Part shown: positions 26,024 to 36,886 of the stretch, one piece after another
Layout of the letters: the number at the start of each line of letters is the position of its first letter
Numbering within the stretch: position 1 is the stretch's first letter
Assembly: GCF_008831285.2 (NCBI RefSeq)
Contig: NC_045139.1
Location: 32,833,706-32,897,705 of the forward strand
Source: Nymphaea colorata
Taxonomy: Eukaryota; Streptophyta; Magnoliopsida; Nymphaeales; Nymphaeaceae
Length of the DNA: 64,000 nucleotides
Direction of reading: 5' to 3'
Made by a program: the position numbers and the translations under genes
Notes under the pieces: model-generated
What the model saw: only the letters and a program-made list of their open reading frames with translations
The model's database searches: none
What the model was told of the DNA's origin: nothing

Positions 26024-27032
26024 TCTCACAGCATTGTGGATCTCAGATCTGCAGTGAAACAAACACACCCATTTGTTTAAATATCAGTGTGGATCTCATA
26101 TTACTTTAGGATCTTAGTTTTGAGGCTATCAAACATGGTGATCTGTAACCAAGGTGGATTCATTGATGAGTCTCCCACCTGGATTTTGTTCATCTCTTCC
26201 TTAAATTCAGGCCAGCTTGAATCAAATAATTTGCACCTTTCTTAAGCATTTTTGGTTGTTCCAACATATTATTTGAAATTAAATTGATCTTGTGATTGGT
26301 TAATTCACTTGAGTTGTCAGACATATGGGCCCATGTTTGCTGATATTTGAAAGATCTAAAACAGCTTCAAATTGGCCTATTGTTACAAATAGTTTTAAAA
26401 CAATTTAAGCACTCAACTTTTGAATTCACAAAACCTGATGCTTTTGGAAAAGTTCATAAAGAACTGCTTGTGCTGATAAATTCATTTCTGCTTTATGGAT
26501 AAAAACCCAAATGTAGTTAAAAATGATTTTATCTTTAAAAAGAATTCTTCTCAAACATATTATTTCTTTATGTCTGTTTTTTCATACTTTCACATCTCTC
26601 CTCCTTTATTTATCAGAAGTTGTGAAGTTCATTTAAAATTTAAAAAGAAAATGTTTCAAAATTATCGTTACTTAAGAAAATATTACGGCTGATCGGATGA
26701 AACTCTGGATGGATTGATGCGCCAGAGCGATTTGTTTGCTTCCCCGTGAAGGGAGTCAAAATTGACACAAGCTGTTGTACACTTTCCTACCAACATCACA
26801 ACAAACGTCAATGGACGAACCTTCTCCTGCTTCTTCCTCCTCCTCCTCCCGTTCCCACGCGCATTAATTTAATGCAGGATTCTTTCAACCAAGCAGAGTT
26901 GCAGACAGCACAGTGGTAGTGGAAAAGGCGCTCGCACACAGATTCATGTGCTCAACACTTCCCGTACGCGTGCACCGTTTCCCAAGACTTTGCTGCCGAC
27001 CAATAAAGAAAGTATCAGGCCAGCCACCAAAC

Positions 27033-27065
27033 TCTCACTCTCTCTCTCTCTCTCTCTTTCTCTCA
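27033..27065. repeat. CT-rich microsatellite in expansin-like promoter
   Basis: A nearly pure CT run about 300 bases upstream of the expansin-like start codon. CT stretches are common near plant promoters; a regulatory role here is only possible. Confidence 0.85.
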
Positions 27066-27297
27066 CTATAGGCTAAGGTCCTGGACACAGCTGTGTGGAG
27101 GAAAGCTCTACCTTCACGCGTGCAATTTTTTCAAACACTTGGTGTGCATAAAAAAGCCGACAGTGTGCAAAGAATCACAGATTAAAATCTCTGTCTCTGT
27201 GGTCTTAGTGTCTGACTGAGGGTTGGAAACTGAAGGTCCCAATCATAGAATCCGGCCACCTCCGCCGCGTACCCACCGCCCATCGCATTCAGAAGCC

Positions 27298-27305
27298 TAT
27301 ATAAG
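27298..27305 (+). promoter_or_regulatory. TATA box of expansin-like A gene
   Basis: TATATAAG lies 58 bases before the ATG at 27363, leaving a 5' UTR of roughly 30 bases. Placement and sequence fit a plant core promoter. Confidence 0.7.
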
Positions 27306-27362
27306 AGAGATCGACCCAGTGGAAAGTTCACACTTCGCGGATTGATGTTCAAGCAAGCAAGC

Positions 27363-29119
27363 ATGGGGTTCCTCTCTCTAGTTGGTGCCGTCTTCCTCCT
27401 CTTTCTCTCCTCGTCACTCGCCTGTGATCGTTGCCTTCACAGCTCCGTCGCTTCATACTCTTCCTCCGATTCCGCCCTCTCCGGTTCCTCTTCTCGCCTT
27501 AGAACTCGCCCCTCTTCTTAGCGCTGTAGCTTCTTCCTCGAGCCCATTCTTGTTGCTCATCCACTGCCTGACACTCTTTCCTCTGTTTGCTTCTGCAGGT
27601 GGAGCTTGTGGGTATGGGTCTCTGGCTCTCAGTTTCAATGGCGGGCTCTTAGCCGCTGCTAATCCTGCACTTTACAGGCAAGGAATCGGCTGCGGAGGCT
27701 GCTTTCAGGTAGGACCAACTAACAAAGCGATCTCATTAATGAACATTTAAGACGAAAACTCCATTGAGAAACAAGCATTTCTTAGATGGAGAGGTTTTGT
27801 GTATTTCTGAAATAGGTGGTTGATCTTTGTTGGTCACACAGATTAGATGCAAGAACCCAACATTGTGCAGCAGCGGAGGTGTTAAAGTGGTGCTCACCGA
27901 CCAAAACGCAGACAACAAGACGACGGACTGGGTGCTGAGCAGCAAGGCGTTCATGGCAATGAGCAGACCAGGAAGGAGCCTGGAGCTCAGGAAGCTCCAC
28001 ACGGTGGACGTGGAGTACAAGAGGTAATGGAGGCGATGTCTCTCATCTGATCTTGTTTCCTTAGCAGAAGATGCTTGTCAATGGCGATTTTCAGAATTTA
28101 ACAATGGCGGATTGGGGGATGATTGCAGGATACCTTGCGATTATGGAAAGCAGAACCTGAGCGTGAGGGTGGAGGAGAACAGCCAGTACCCACATTATCT
28201 GGCGCTGAAGCTTCTTTACCAAGGTGGACAAACGGACATCGTGGCCCTCGATCTTGCACAGGTATACGGATATGATCTGTGGAAGAATATCTGAAGTGCT
28301 AACTTCATTAGAATCCTGCTTGATCTAGAGATTTCCTTTTGAAAGTTGTAGAAATTAATGATCTTTTGAAAAAATTTACATCTAGAACTTGAAAATCTAC
28401 CTAACTTCTTGCTCGCCTAAGAATTTGCATTTCCTTGATGCACCTCAAATCCCTGCATGCAGGGGAATGGGGTTCTTTAGGTCCTCTTCTGGCGATGAAT
28501 TGTCAACCTCTTGAATTTGAATTTTTGGAAGTCTAATGGGATGCAGAAGTGGGTTGTTAATGAATAATTTGAATTTTTGAAAATCTTATGAGATGAGAAG
28601 GTTACAAGAGACCATATGACTTGGAAATGACCAAACTACCCATGAAGATAGGCAAGGTTTCTACCCCTCACAAGGACAAAAACGGAAAGTGGAAGATCAA
28701 ACCACCCATATTCATGTTTTCTTTTTTTGTTTTTTTTTTTTACAAATTCTGAAGATGGGATGCTATCTTTTTCAAATCTGATGAACTGGACTTGATCCTG
28801 ATCTAGAGAACTGGACCCCAATGGGCTCTCGGTTGTTTTCTCATCGATTTCAACTCCTTGTGTTGTGTAGGTGGGGACTTCAAATTGGAGTTTCATGACT
28901 AGGAGGGGAGGAGCAGTCTGGCAGACGAACCGGGTTCCGGCGGCCCCCCTCCAATTTCGGTTCGTGGTGACGGCCGGGTATGACGGAAAGTGGATCTGGG
29001 CCGGCCGGGAAGTCCTTCCGGCCGACTGGAAGCCTGGCATGGTCTATGACACTGGTGTTCAAATTCAAGAAACTGCGCAGGAAGGTTGCTCCCCTTGCGA
29101 CACCAGCGTCTGGAACTGA
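27363..29119 (+). CDS. EXLA: Expansin-like A protein
   Basis: A secreted wall protein of the expansin superfamily; the activity of the EXLA branch is not established. Exons 27363-27483, 27599-27708, 27842-28023, 28129-28261 and 28871-29119 join in phase to give 264 residues, the usual family length. A signal peptide ([20 protein letters not shown]) precedes the EXLA hallmark [12 protein letters not shown]. The GH45-like domain follows with [37 protein letters not shown] and [12 protein letters not shown]; as in other EXLA proteins I see no HFD catalytic motif. The CBM63-like C-terminal domain includes [44 protein letters not shown] and the terminal [12 protein letters not shown]. Intron 4 is the longest (609 bases). 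A TATA box and a poly(A) signal frame the gene. Confidence 0.96.
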
Positions 29120-29219
29120 AGATCGACTCGACTCCATGTAGCCTGAATTCTATTTTTCCGGCCTTCATCACGTTTATATCCTTTCCATTTGTACAGAACG
29201 CTATCAGTTTCTCCCATGT

Positions 29220-29225
29220 AATAAA
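29220..29225 (+). terminator. Poly(A) signal of expansin-like A gene
   Basis: AATAAA about 100 bases after the stop codon, in a T-rich 3' UTR; a normal place for a plant near-upstream element. Confidence 0.6.
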
Positions 29226-29448
29226 AGCAGCATTAACTTTGAGAATGAGTTCAAGTTTGTGCCTGACTTGGCTGTGTTTGAAGCTTGAAATGACTAAAAT
29301 GGGGGTATTGGGCCGGGCTGCAGTCCCGACCAATTAACATTAAAATATATATATTTTTAATTGATAAAGTAATATATAAATATAATTAATCATAATAATA
29401 TATAACTATATATAACAAATAATAAAATAATATTTAAATATAGATTAT

Positions 29449-29760
29449 CGAGCTGCTCGGGCTGCTCGACAGTTACACGTTGAGCTTGGTTGGATTAAGT
29501 CTTGACAACTAGTTTAAATAGAATTGATATTCATGATTTAAGTGTTGAGCTCGAGCTTGATAAACTCGTAAATTCATTTGAATATATCGACTTGATCAAA
29601 GCTCGACAAACTTGATTAAGGCTCGAGCTCAACTCGGTAATTATGTGTTGAGCTCAAACTCAACTCGATTGTTTGAACGAGTAGACTTATGAACTCGAGC
29701 TCGACTCGTGAAGCAAACGACTCGGTTCGAACTCGTCCACAAGCAGAGCTTTAACAAGTC
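29449..29760. repeat. CTCGAGCTCGA-rich dispersed repeat, copy 1
   Basis: Made of degenerate units such as GAGCTCGAACTCGACTCG, ending GAGCTTTAACAAGTCGA. A direct copy lies at 31800-32125, with aligned blocks (acagttac-gtgttgagct, catgaactcgagctcgactcg-like, caag-cgagctttaac-agtc). Such degenerate word repeats are frequent in plant genomes; the source element is not identified. Confidence 0.7.
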
Positions 29761-30412
29761 GAATGGGATAAAGATCTGGTCCAATTACATATCGGGTTTG
29801 GAAAAAAAAAGGAACGTTTGAGTCTAATCTAAATCTAAATCTGAATCTAATTAAATAGAAAGGAATTGACTGAGTTTAATAACATCCGGATCCAAACCCA
29901 ACCATTTTATCTCTGTTTGGTTGTCAAATTTAAAAAGTAAGCATTAAAAAGTGATGTTCGTATATAAACATGGAGTAATTAGTAAATACAATATCACTGA
30001 CAAAAGCGAAACTTCAAAATCTTAATTTTGAGTTAAAAGAAATATTGTAAACAAAATATGAACGTCCTGATGTATTTACATCACAACAGCAATTCAATAA
30101 AACATGTCAATGTAAACAAATAATGTTTCAGTTCAAATTACTTTTGTAAAAAAAATTGATTTTCTATTGTCAAAATTTTGATATTATAAGAGCTAATTCA
30201 TTTTTTTGTTATGAAAAACATGATTAAAGTAAAAAATAACTACCTTAAATACATGTTCCCCGTCATATCACGCTTAATATCATATTAATAAGATTGCATA
30301 AAAACCACTTTAATAATTGTCTTCATTAGTTTGCTCTGGTGTTTATCAATTTCTCGTGAAAATAAAGAGAGACAGAGGAAGCAGAGAGACAGAGAGTGGA
30401 CCAGAGAGAAGA

Positions 30413-31551
30413 ATGGAGACTCCTGACCGGCGACGAAGCGCAGCCACCGAAGAAAATTCAGGCGTTCTCAATGTAGAAGACGTATCTTTCTCTCAGCCGT
30501 GCCCTCATTGCGCCACCAAGAAGCGGCATTGCCTGCACGGTAGCTGCGGTCAGCGGAAGAAGCTCCGCCTGATCACCATTCCGGCAAAGGAATGTCCGCT
30601 GGGGACATCCCTACAGAGATCGCTATCTTTTCCGCTCTGGGGCACATCCCCGCCGGACAAGAATCCGGCCATCTTAAGATCGCAGAGCGATCTTGTCTCA
30701 CTGGGACGTACGAAAGAAGTCTTGGACATCGGAACGAACGTCAACGAACGGAAAGAGAGTAAGAGCGAGCCGGCGACGCCACCATCGGAGGCTGGCGGCA
30801 AGAAAGAGGTGAGGCAGCCATTAATTTGATGTCTTCTTTGTCGAACGACTCATCCTTTCAATTTCTCCGTCAGTTTCTTGCATCTTGAAATGGTGGGTGT
30901 ACTATTTGCAGAGCGGACTGTCGGAGACGACGGGGAAGAAGATGCCCCGGAGGATGGTGTTTCCGTCAAGAGCGAGAAGAAGGCTCCGGATGGAAGAGGG
31001 CGCGAACGTCGCGAAGACGGAAAACAACGAGGAGATGCAGACGACGAATCTTACCTTGAAGGAGAACGAGAATGGTGAAAATAATACCGTGAGACTAACG
31101 CCTGAGGAGGAAAGCGGTCGCTTCCTACCGACGGCATCCAAGCCTGCAACTTCCGACGATACTGATGGCGATGAATACCTTCAGGTAATTAAGGGGAAGG
31201 GCTGCCGGTAACGTACACCACCCAGTTCGCAAAGGCTAATCAAATTCGCTACGGTTTCATTTGCAGCTTCAGCGTGCATTGATGTTGACCAAGATCGAAG
31301 GAAGGCTGGACAGGATGGAGAAGAATTTGAAGGAGCTCATTACTCTCAGGAAGGGTAGCAACAACCCCACAGCCGCTGGACATACGACGGCGGCGGTGAC
31401 GGCAGCTCCGCGACCACCGGTGTCTGCTATTGTTTCTGCCGTCGCTACTTCATCTAGGGAAGCAATGCTTGGGGAGAATCATCGGGAGGTGAAGCGTTGT
31501 TACCTCGTCTGCTACTGCAACCGCTGCAGATTTTTCCCTGGACGACGTTAG
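30413..31551 (+). CDS. Unknown plant protein, three exons
   Basis: I do not recognise this gene. Exons 30413-30808, 30912-31184 and 31267-31551 join in phase 0 at good GT-AG sites, for 317 residues. Exon 1 has a Cys/His cluster (CPHCATKKRHCLHGSC) followed by a basic run (GQRKKLRL), then Ser/Pro-rich sequence (LQRSLSFPLWGTSP); the cluster might bind zinc. Exon 2 is basic then acidic (MPRRMVFPSRARRRLRMEEG; EENNEEM-like). Exon 3 starts with a likely coiled coil (LTKIEGRLDRMEKNLKELIT) and an Ala/Thr/Pro-rich part. GC is clearly higher than in the flanks, and splice sites are good, so it is probably a real gene, perhaps nuclear. The last ~20 residues are Cys/Arg-rich and unlike the rest, and another frame opens there. 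The Met at 30413 is chosen because exon 1 upstream of it is untidy leader sequence. Confidence 0.65.
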
Positions 31552-31799
31552 AACTTCATCTGCTTTCTGAATGGTATCCAATCTCAGGTTCACATAACTT
31601 ACTGTTGTTTCTAAGAATTTACTATTTCAAACAATCTTGTGTCTTAACGCCATTTCGATTCACTTGCCTCTAAATCTCAGGTTTTCTCCATGATTTTTGT
31701 GTTACAACTTGGCCAAATGTTAGGAATGTAAATGGTTTAGATTCAGTTCGGTCCGCTCATAGATATTTTGGGGTGAGCCTGAGTTTAGTTAGCTCAAAT

Positions 31800-32125
31800 T
31801 TGGCTCAACTAATGAAACCTCAAGCTCAACTCTGCAGTTACATGTTGAGCTCGAGCTCGACTGGATTAAAGCTTGACAAATACATTTGAATATAACTGAT
31901 ATTCATTGTTACATGTTGAGCTTGAACTCGACTCAATTAAGTCTCGACAATCTCGATTAAGGCTCGAGCTCGACTCGACAGTTACGTGTTGAACTCGAAT
32001 TCAACTCGATTATTTAAACGAGTCGACTCATGAACTCGAGCTCGACTCGTTAAGCAAATTACTTAGCTTAAACTTGTTTACAAGCCGAGCTTTAACGAGT
32101 CAAACTCGAGTAGCTGGACTCGTTG
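31800..32125. repeat. CTCGAGCTCGA-rich dispersed repeat, copy 2
   Basis: Direct copy of the repeat at 29449-29760, on the other side of the unknown three-exon gene. It shares the CTCGAGCTCGACTCG words and the GAGCTTTAACGAGTCAAACT end block. Confidence 0.7.
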
Positions 32126-32680
32126 TTCACCCCTCTACGTATTTAATTCAACTTTGTTGGATTCGAATTTGGATTTCATTTTTTCGAAAGTCTAACTAGC
32201 ACGAGATCCAACGTCGATCATCGTTCCCGGATTCAAAATCGGTTAGCTGCAGCATGAATTCGATCAAGCTAATTATTGAATCCGGAAAGTTTTATAGGTC
32301 ACCAGATCTGACTAAAAAAAGGGTTTAAGATCAAAATGGAATATTGTGGACCTTATTTTTCAAAATTATCAAGTTTGGATCTGACCGCTGTATGATCACC
32401 TGACATTTATATGAAATCAGATCATATTTTTACCTGTTCTCAGTCAGATGTCTGAGTCGGATCCACTTTCGGTTCACCGCACAGTGGATTTTAATCAAAT
32501 CAGCAATTGTGTCCAGACCTTTTACATCCCTAACTAGAGAATCTTCTTAGCACTCAGCAGTCCTGCCTATATATATTGCTAATATTTTGTTTATTTGAAA
32601 GGTATTTCGGATTCTTGAAGTTTAAGAACAGCGCTTTTATATTTGCAACTTGGATCGCTTAAGTGATTCTCATCACAGTC

Positions 32681-32682
<2 letters not shown>

Positions 32683-32739
<57 letters not shown>
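32683..32739. repeat. (TA)n(GA)n microsatellite
   Basis: About 16 TA units run straight into 12 GA units. Simple sequence repeat in intergenic DNA. Confidence 0.97.
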
Positions 32740-32869
32740 TAAAAGTCATACCAGTTGGCTTATAACAATAAAATTTCAACCAGACTGATCCGAAAAAATT
32801 GGATATGGAAAAAAATTTAATATTCGATTAAAAAATTGGTTCGGATTCATATTTAATATGTGGCATCCA

Positions 32870-33110
32870 GTCGGATTTGGATTTGGGTCGGATTTATTTT
32901 TAGACAAATATCACGTATCTAATGCTATTAAATTTTGAAAATTGGCAAAATCCGGTTCAAAATTCGGATTCTGATTCAGATATAAATACAAAAATCGGAT
33001 TCGGATTGTAAAATCGGATTTCGGATTCAGATTCGGATATCATTTTTCTTTAGTCGAACTCGAATCAGAATTTTCAAATCTGAATATGTGAATATCCAAA
33101 AAAATAGATA
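32870..33110. repeat. Degenerate TCGGATTCGGAT-type repeat
   Basis: Repeated words TCGGATT, GGATTCGGAT and ATTCAGAT with drift. Similar but weaker stretches occur near 54,830-54,990 and 55,600-55,830. A dispersed degenerate repeat of unknown origin. Confidence 0.6.
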
Positions 33111-33843
33111 TGATTAAGGATGTATCTGATCCGAATCCAATCTGTTGATATGTCTAGGCATGGGGAAGAGGTAATTAATATAAATGTCCACAATTAACAA
33201 GTTCAATCAGTTAAAATCCTATTTTCTATTTTCTATTTTCTTCTTTGAGCGTGTTATGTAAAGAGAGGTTGCAGTAATCCGATACGGATCAAAATCCAAA
33301 AATTCTAGATAACAGGCACTAGTTACACACCAATATATAAACGAGAAAAATTACCCTCAAGTATGCAAATAAAAATCAACATTTTTTGTTGGGTCTGGGT
33401 AGGAGTCGGTTTGTAGGGAAAAATACTCGAACATACTCGGTTCTATTATTAGATCTTCTTCCAAAACTTCATGTCTAGTCATTCCATTCTTCTAAATCCC
33501 CCAAGTTGGCAACCCAAGAAATGCTTTTGAAGGTTTCAGGTGAATCTCAAGTTACTCTACCGCCAATTTCAATTCAAATTCCAAAACATTTATGAACTGA
33601 AAATTTGGCATATCTTCTGTTCGAAATTCAAAAGATTTTCCAAACCCAAACCTGAACGTTGATAAATAATTCAAGTGCAGTGGCAGAGCTGAGTGTGGGC
33701 ACCATTTCCCAAGCTGTGACAGGACTAGTTATAAAAGATGCCTTTATTGCAATCCAAAGCCCAGATAACAACCGGTCAGCTTAAATTTCTAACCCTGCCA
33801 ATTCTTTAAGATATATATATGTATGTATGTATTTAATTTCTTA

Positions 33844-34045
33844 AAGTTGCGTTTGATTTCCCATGAATCTAAAATCAACTATAGCTGAAATCCACAGTTT
33901 TAACAAACTCTGGATTTCAGCATCAAACCCCCAATGTAGACCTCAAGTCCACACTACATTGTAAAAAACATGGATTTGTTATCTAACTGGAGGTGTTGAA
34001 CTTCAAAACTGTGGATCTCCGGTCTGTAGTAATCAAACGCAACCT
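33844..34045. mobile_element. TIR MITE with GTTGCGTTTGATT ends (~200 bp)
   Basis: GTTGCGTTTGATT at 33846-33858 is exactly mirrored by AATCAAACGCAAC at 34031-34043. The interior (tctggatttcagc, ctgtggatctcc) also has self-complementary parts and no reading frame. The ends TTAAA/TAAAA could include a TTA-type duplication of the PIF/Harbinger group, but this is not certain. Confidence 0.7.
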
Positions 34046-36795
34046 AAAAAGTAAGTAGGATCTAGCTCTTTCTTCTTGTTGAGAAGTCAATGTTGGATGT
34101 ATCTTAAAAATACAATATTGTTTGCGAAATTGAAATTGACTCAAGTGTTCAATCTAATGAACCCTCACTTGTACATGTGTATGTTCTTTTACATAAATTT
34201 GGCCCAATCTTAGCATTGTCGTGTTAACTAAATCGTAGTCAACCAAGCTCATGGTCATAGATTTGGTGGTTCACAAGAGCCGAAGCCATCTCCCTAAGGA
34301 AGGGGGCTGCTTAAAGATTTAAGTGGTTTTACAGTGTCGTGCGTACTGTCAGCGCCCACAAGAATCAAACTAAAGACACTTTGCTGTGTTACACCTTTAG
34401 ATCTCATGTGCCTCCAAATTAATTAACCCACTTTTTAGGTTACTGCTTACCCTTCTTAGTTTTGGTTACCCAGAGAAAAATCCCGCAATGTTCGCAATCA
34501 TAGCTTATAACCTAGTATAGTCACTAGCTCAGTCTTGGTCAATCTCAAGTTTAGCTCAGATCGTGTTCTAACCTAGAACAGTTCAATTGTCTGTTTGTGT
34601 CTATTCCAGTTTAATCAGATAAGCAGGAGAAGTATTTCATCTAATTGCCGGCCTGAAGACCCGAAGCCCTCAATCTTCCCCATAAAAGAGATTTGTCTAG
34701 GAACATATACACGACATCCTCAATCGGCTGCATTAACTTGGTAGGACATAAAAATGATGCAATCCTAGACACCACTGACATTTTCCCAAGTCCTAAATGG
34801 ATTCATAACATAAGATTCAGTTTCTTAGGCAATATAACTCCACAGTTGTTAGGCATAGTCAGGAAGCTCTGGTTCATTTGATTCAAGACCAGATCTAACT
34901 AATTGAAAACTCACCAAAAATCAGGTCTATGCCTGTCTCAGCCGGTTCGGGCCGAAGGGGACTCGTTTATATCACAGTAGTTTGATTTCATCCCTGCATA
35001 GCTCAGGAGATCAAGCTAGAAGAAGATCAAACCATAGTTGACAAACCTGTGACTTGGACTCGGATCAGCAGATGACCGGGTCATCGGGTCAGCAAGTTGA
35101 CTCATCGCCTCGACCGAGTTTGAAAATAGTTTAAATCGATCGAGTCAAGACTGAGTCAGTGTCAAGTCAGGCAAAGTCAGAAGCGAGTCGGGCCAACCTT
35201 AACTCAGTGGCTAAGTTTTCTAGTGATCCGGATGATTCTCGAGCCAACTCTTTCAGTCACCATGGATCAGAGCTGTCCCAAGATATGTGTACGTGCACGC
35301 ACATGGATGAGCAGCATCAGGCGTAAATGAGTGGATCATGTTGGGACGAACTCCTTGATAGCCAGTCACAGGAAGATCATGTCCCCTCTCGTCCTGCTCT
35401 CTCAGTCCATTTCACACCGTGCCTTCTTGACAAGATGGCAGCAGATGAACATCTTGGCCTCATTGCCCCCTACCATCAAACAGTTGGTGAGGATCGATCT
35501 TCCGCCCGATTTCGCCATTGAATAAGTTCGACACTTGATCGATCTGTACTTATATGAGACAGAGGGGGAGAGTTCATCTATGAAAAGTGGAAGCACCCAC
35601 ATGGTTCAGGGATGCCGGGAAGACACGAGCAGTCCACTCTGTAATGTCCTGAGGAACCAGAGTGGTACCTTCCTCGGATTGTACTGCCATGCTGTCAAGG
35701 GGAATATTTAGGCTAATTTGTCTGCACTGACATAAGCGCGGATTAAGTGAAAAATATGAAATCTTAGTCTCACAGAGAACCAAATACCTGGCAATCCTGC
35801 ACTTCTCTTTGTGAGCAACTTAAATTTGGATTTTTGCAGTTTACTGATATATCTCTTCACCTTCTTCAACATGAAAAGTTTTACGGTTGAAGTTACATGG
35901 TTGGCTTTCGATAGAGAATGGTATTTGTTAAAGTAAATGAGATGGTGGTTGCCCTGACAATTCATCAATCTTTCTTTTCTTTCATATGAAAAAGACGGCT
36001 CCAAGAGAAGGAGAAGAAATGGCGGCACTGCCGTACTTCCAGTTGGCATTTTTCTCATTGATAATGATTAGAAGTCTTCTTTTTCGTTCTTGTTTAAGTA
36101 AACACGAGTTGTCATCGATAAATAATGACGTCAGTCTGCTTATTTAATTCAGGATGCGTAGCTCTAGGCTGTTAGTTGCTGTATATAATACTCGGTTTAT
36201 AGGACAGAATGAATTCTATGTTGAAGCAGCAACCTTTTTGGATCCAATTGGAGAAGACAAGGATTTATACTCTGTTTTCGTTTCTTGGGTTGGATCAAAT
36301 TCACCTTTTATCTTTCAGATGATTATATTAGCAACATTGTTTTTACTTAAACAATCATGAATTGCAATTGGATTATGAAACTCAAATGATGACTATGCAG
36401 ACATTTTTTGTTAAGTTTTACATCTCTACGTGACTACGAATCTTTTACTTTTTGCCATGGCTTCGATGAGATTGGCGATGGAGATGACCTTCAAGCTCAA
36501 ATCATTAGCTAATCAGCATTGTTTTTTTTAAACTTACCAAAGTTTCGACGATGGTAGAAACTGCCATTGTAGTTCCACATCCTGATTTGCGTTGGCGACG
36601 TTGCAGTTAGCTGCAGAAGATTAAAATATTGGGTACACGCTTCCCTGCCTTCTAATGGTCAGAGTGTCCACATGTCGGTCTGCTGGGCAACAATCGCCAT
36701 TGCCAACTAATCTGATCTTTATTCTGAGACATGAAATCCCTCTTCCAGACCACCACGCCACTCGTGTGCAATTAAATTAAACCAACACCTGCTCC

Positions 36796-36801
36796 TATAA
36801 A
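36796..36801 (+). promoter_or_regulatory. TATA box of DUF241 gene
   Basis: TATAAA lies 91 bases before the chosen ATG at 36887 and only 25 bases before an earlier in-frame ATG at 36821. With initiation expected ~30 bases downstream, the earlier ATG would lie at or before the transcript start. This favours 36887. Confidence 0.6.
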
Positions 36802-36886
36802 TCATCAGAACTTGTAATCATTGGCATCAAGCAGAAAAAGGAACAGAATCAAGAAGAAGAAGAAGAAGAAGAAATTTCAATCTACA

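Larger units (their letters stand above)
23996..27362. other. Intergenic with MITEs; expansin-like promoter
   Basis: Contains the PPR-DYW 5' flank, a probable TIR element at 24893-25277, a small hAT-like element at 25877-26023, AT-rich DNA to 26,700, then a less AT-rich promoter with a CT run and TATA box ahead of the expansin-like gene. No further gene was recognised. Confidence 0.6.
29120..30412. other. Intergenic, AT-rich, with CTCGA-rich repeat
   Basis: After the 3' UTR of the expansin-like gene come an AT-rich tract, the first CTCGA-rich repeat copy (29449-29760), a second AT-rich tract and a purine-rich leader before 30413. No gene was recognised. Confidence 0.6.
31552..36886. other. 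Long intergenic region with repeats and MITEs
   Basis: Holds the second CTCGA-rich repeat (31800-32125), a TA/GA microsatellite, a GGATTCGGAT-like degenerate stretch (about 32870-33110), a possible small hAT-like element (33679-33801), a TIR MITE (33844-34045), a possible minus-strand SINE-like segment near 34250-34420 and GAGTC-rich sequence near 35040-35200. Short open frames at 35327-35525 and 36154-36360 were not recognised. The DUF241 promoter is at the right end. Confidence 0.6.

Noticed and set aside
34250-34420. Minus-strand SINE-like segment with TTTGATTCTTGTGGGCGC
   Set aside because: Only the box B-like word resembles the SINE at 57484; no box A, target duplication or shared 3' part was found.
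35327-35525. Two overlapping 64-codon plus-strand frames and a minus-strand frame with protein-like composition
   Set aside because: No family recognised, no splice sites that extend them, and flanking sequence is repeat-rich; left as unknown.
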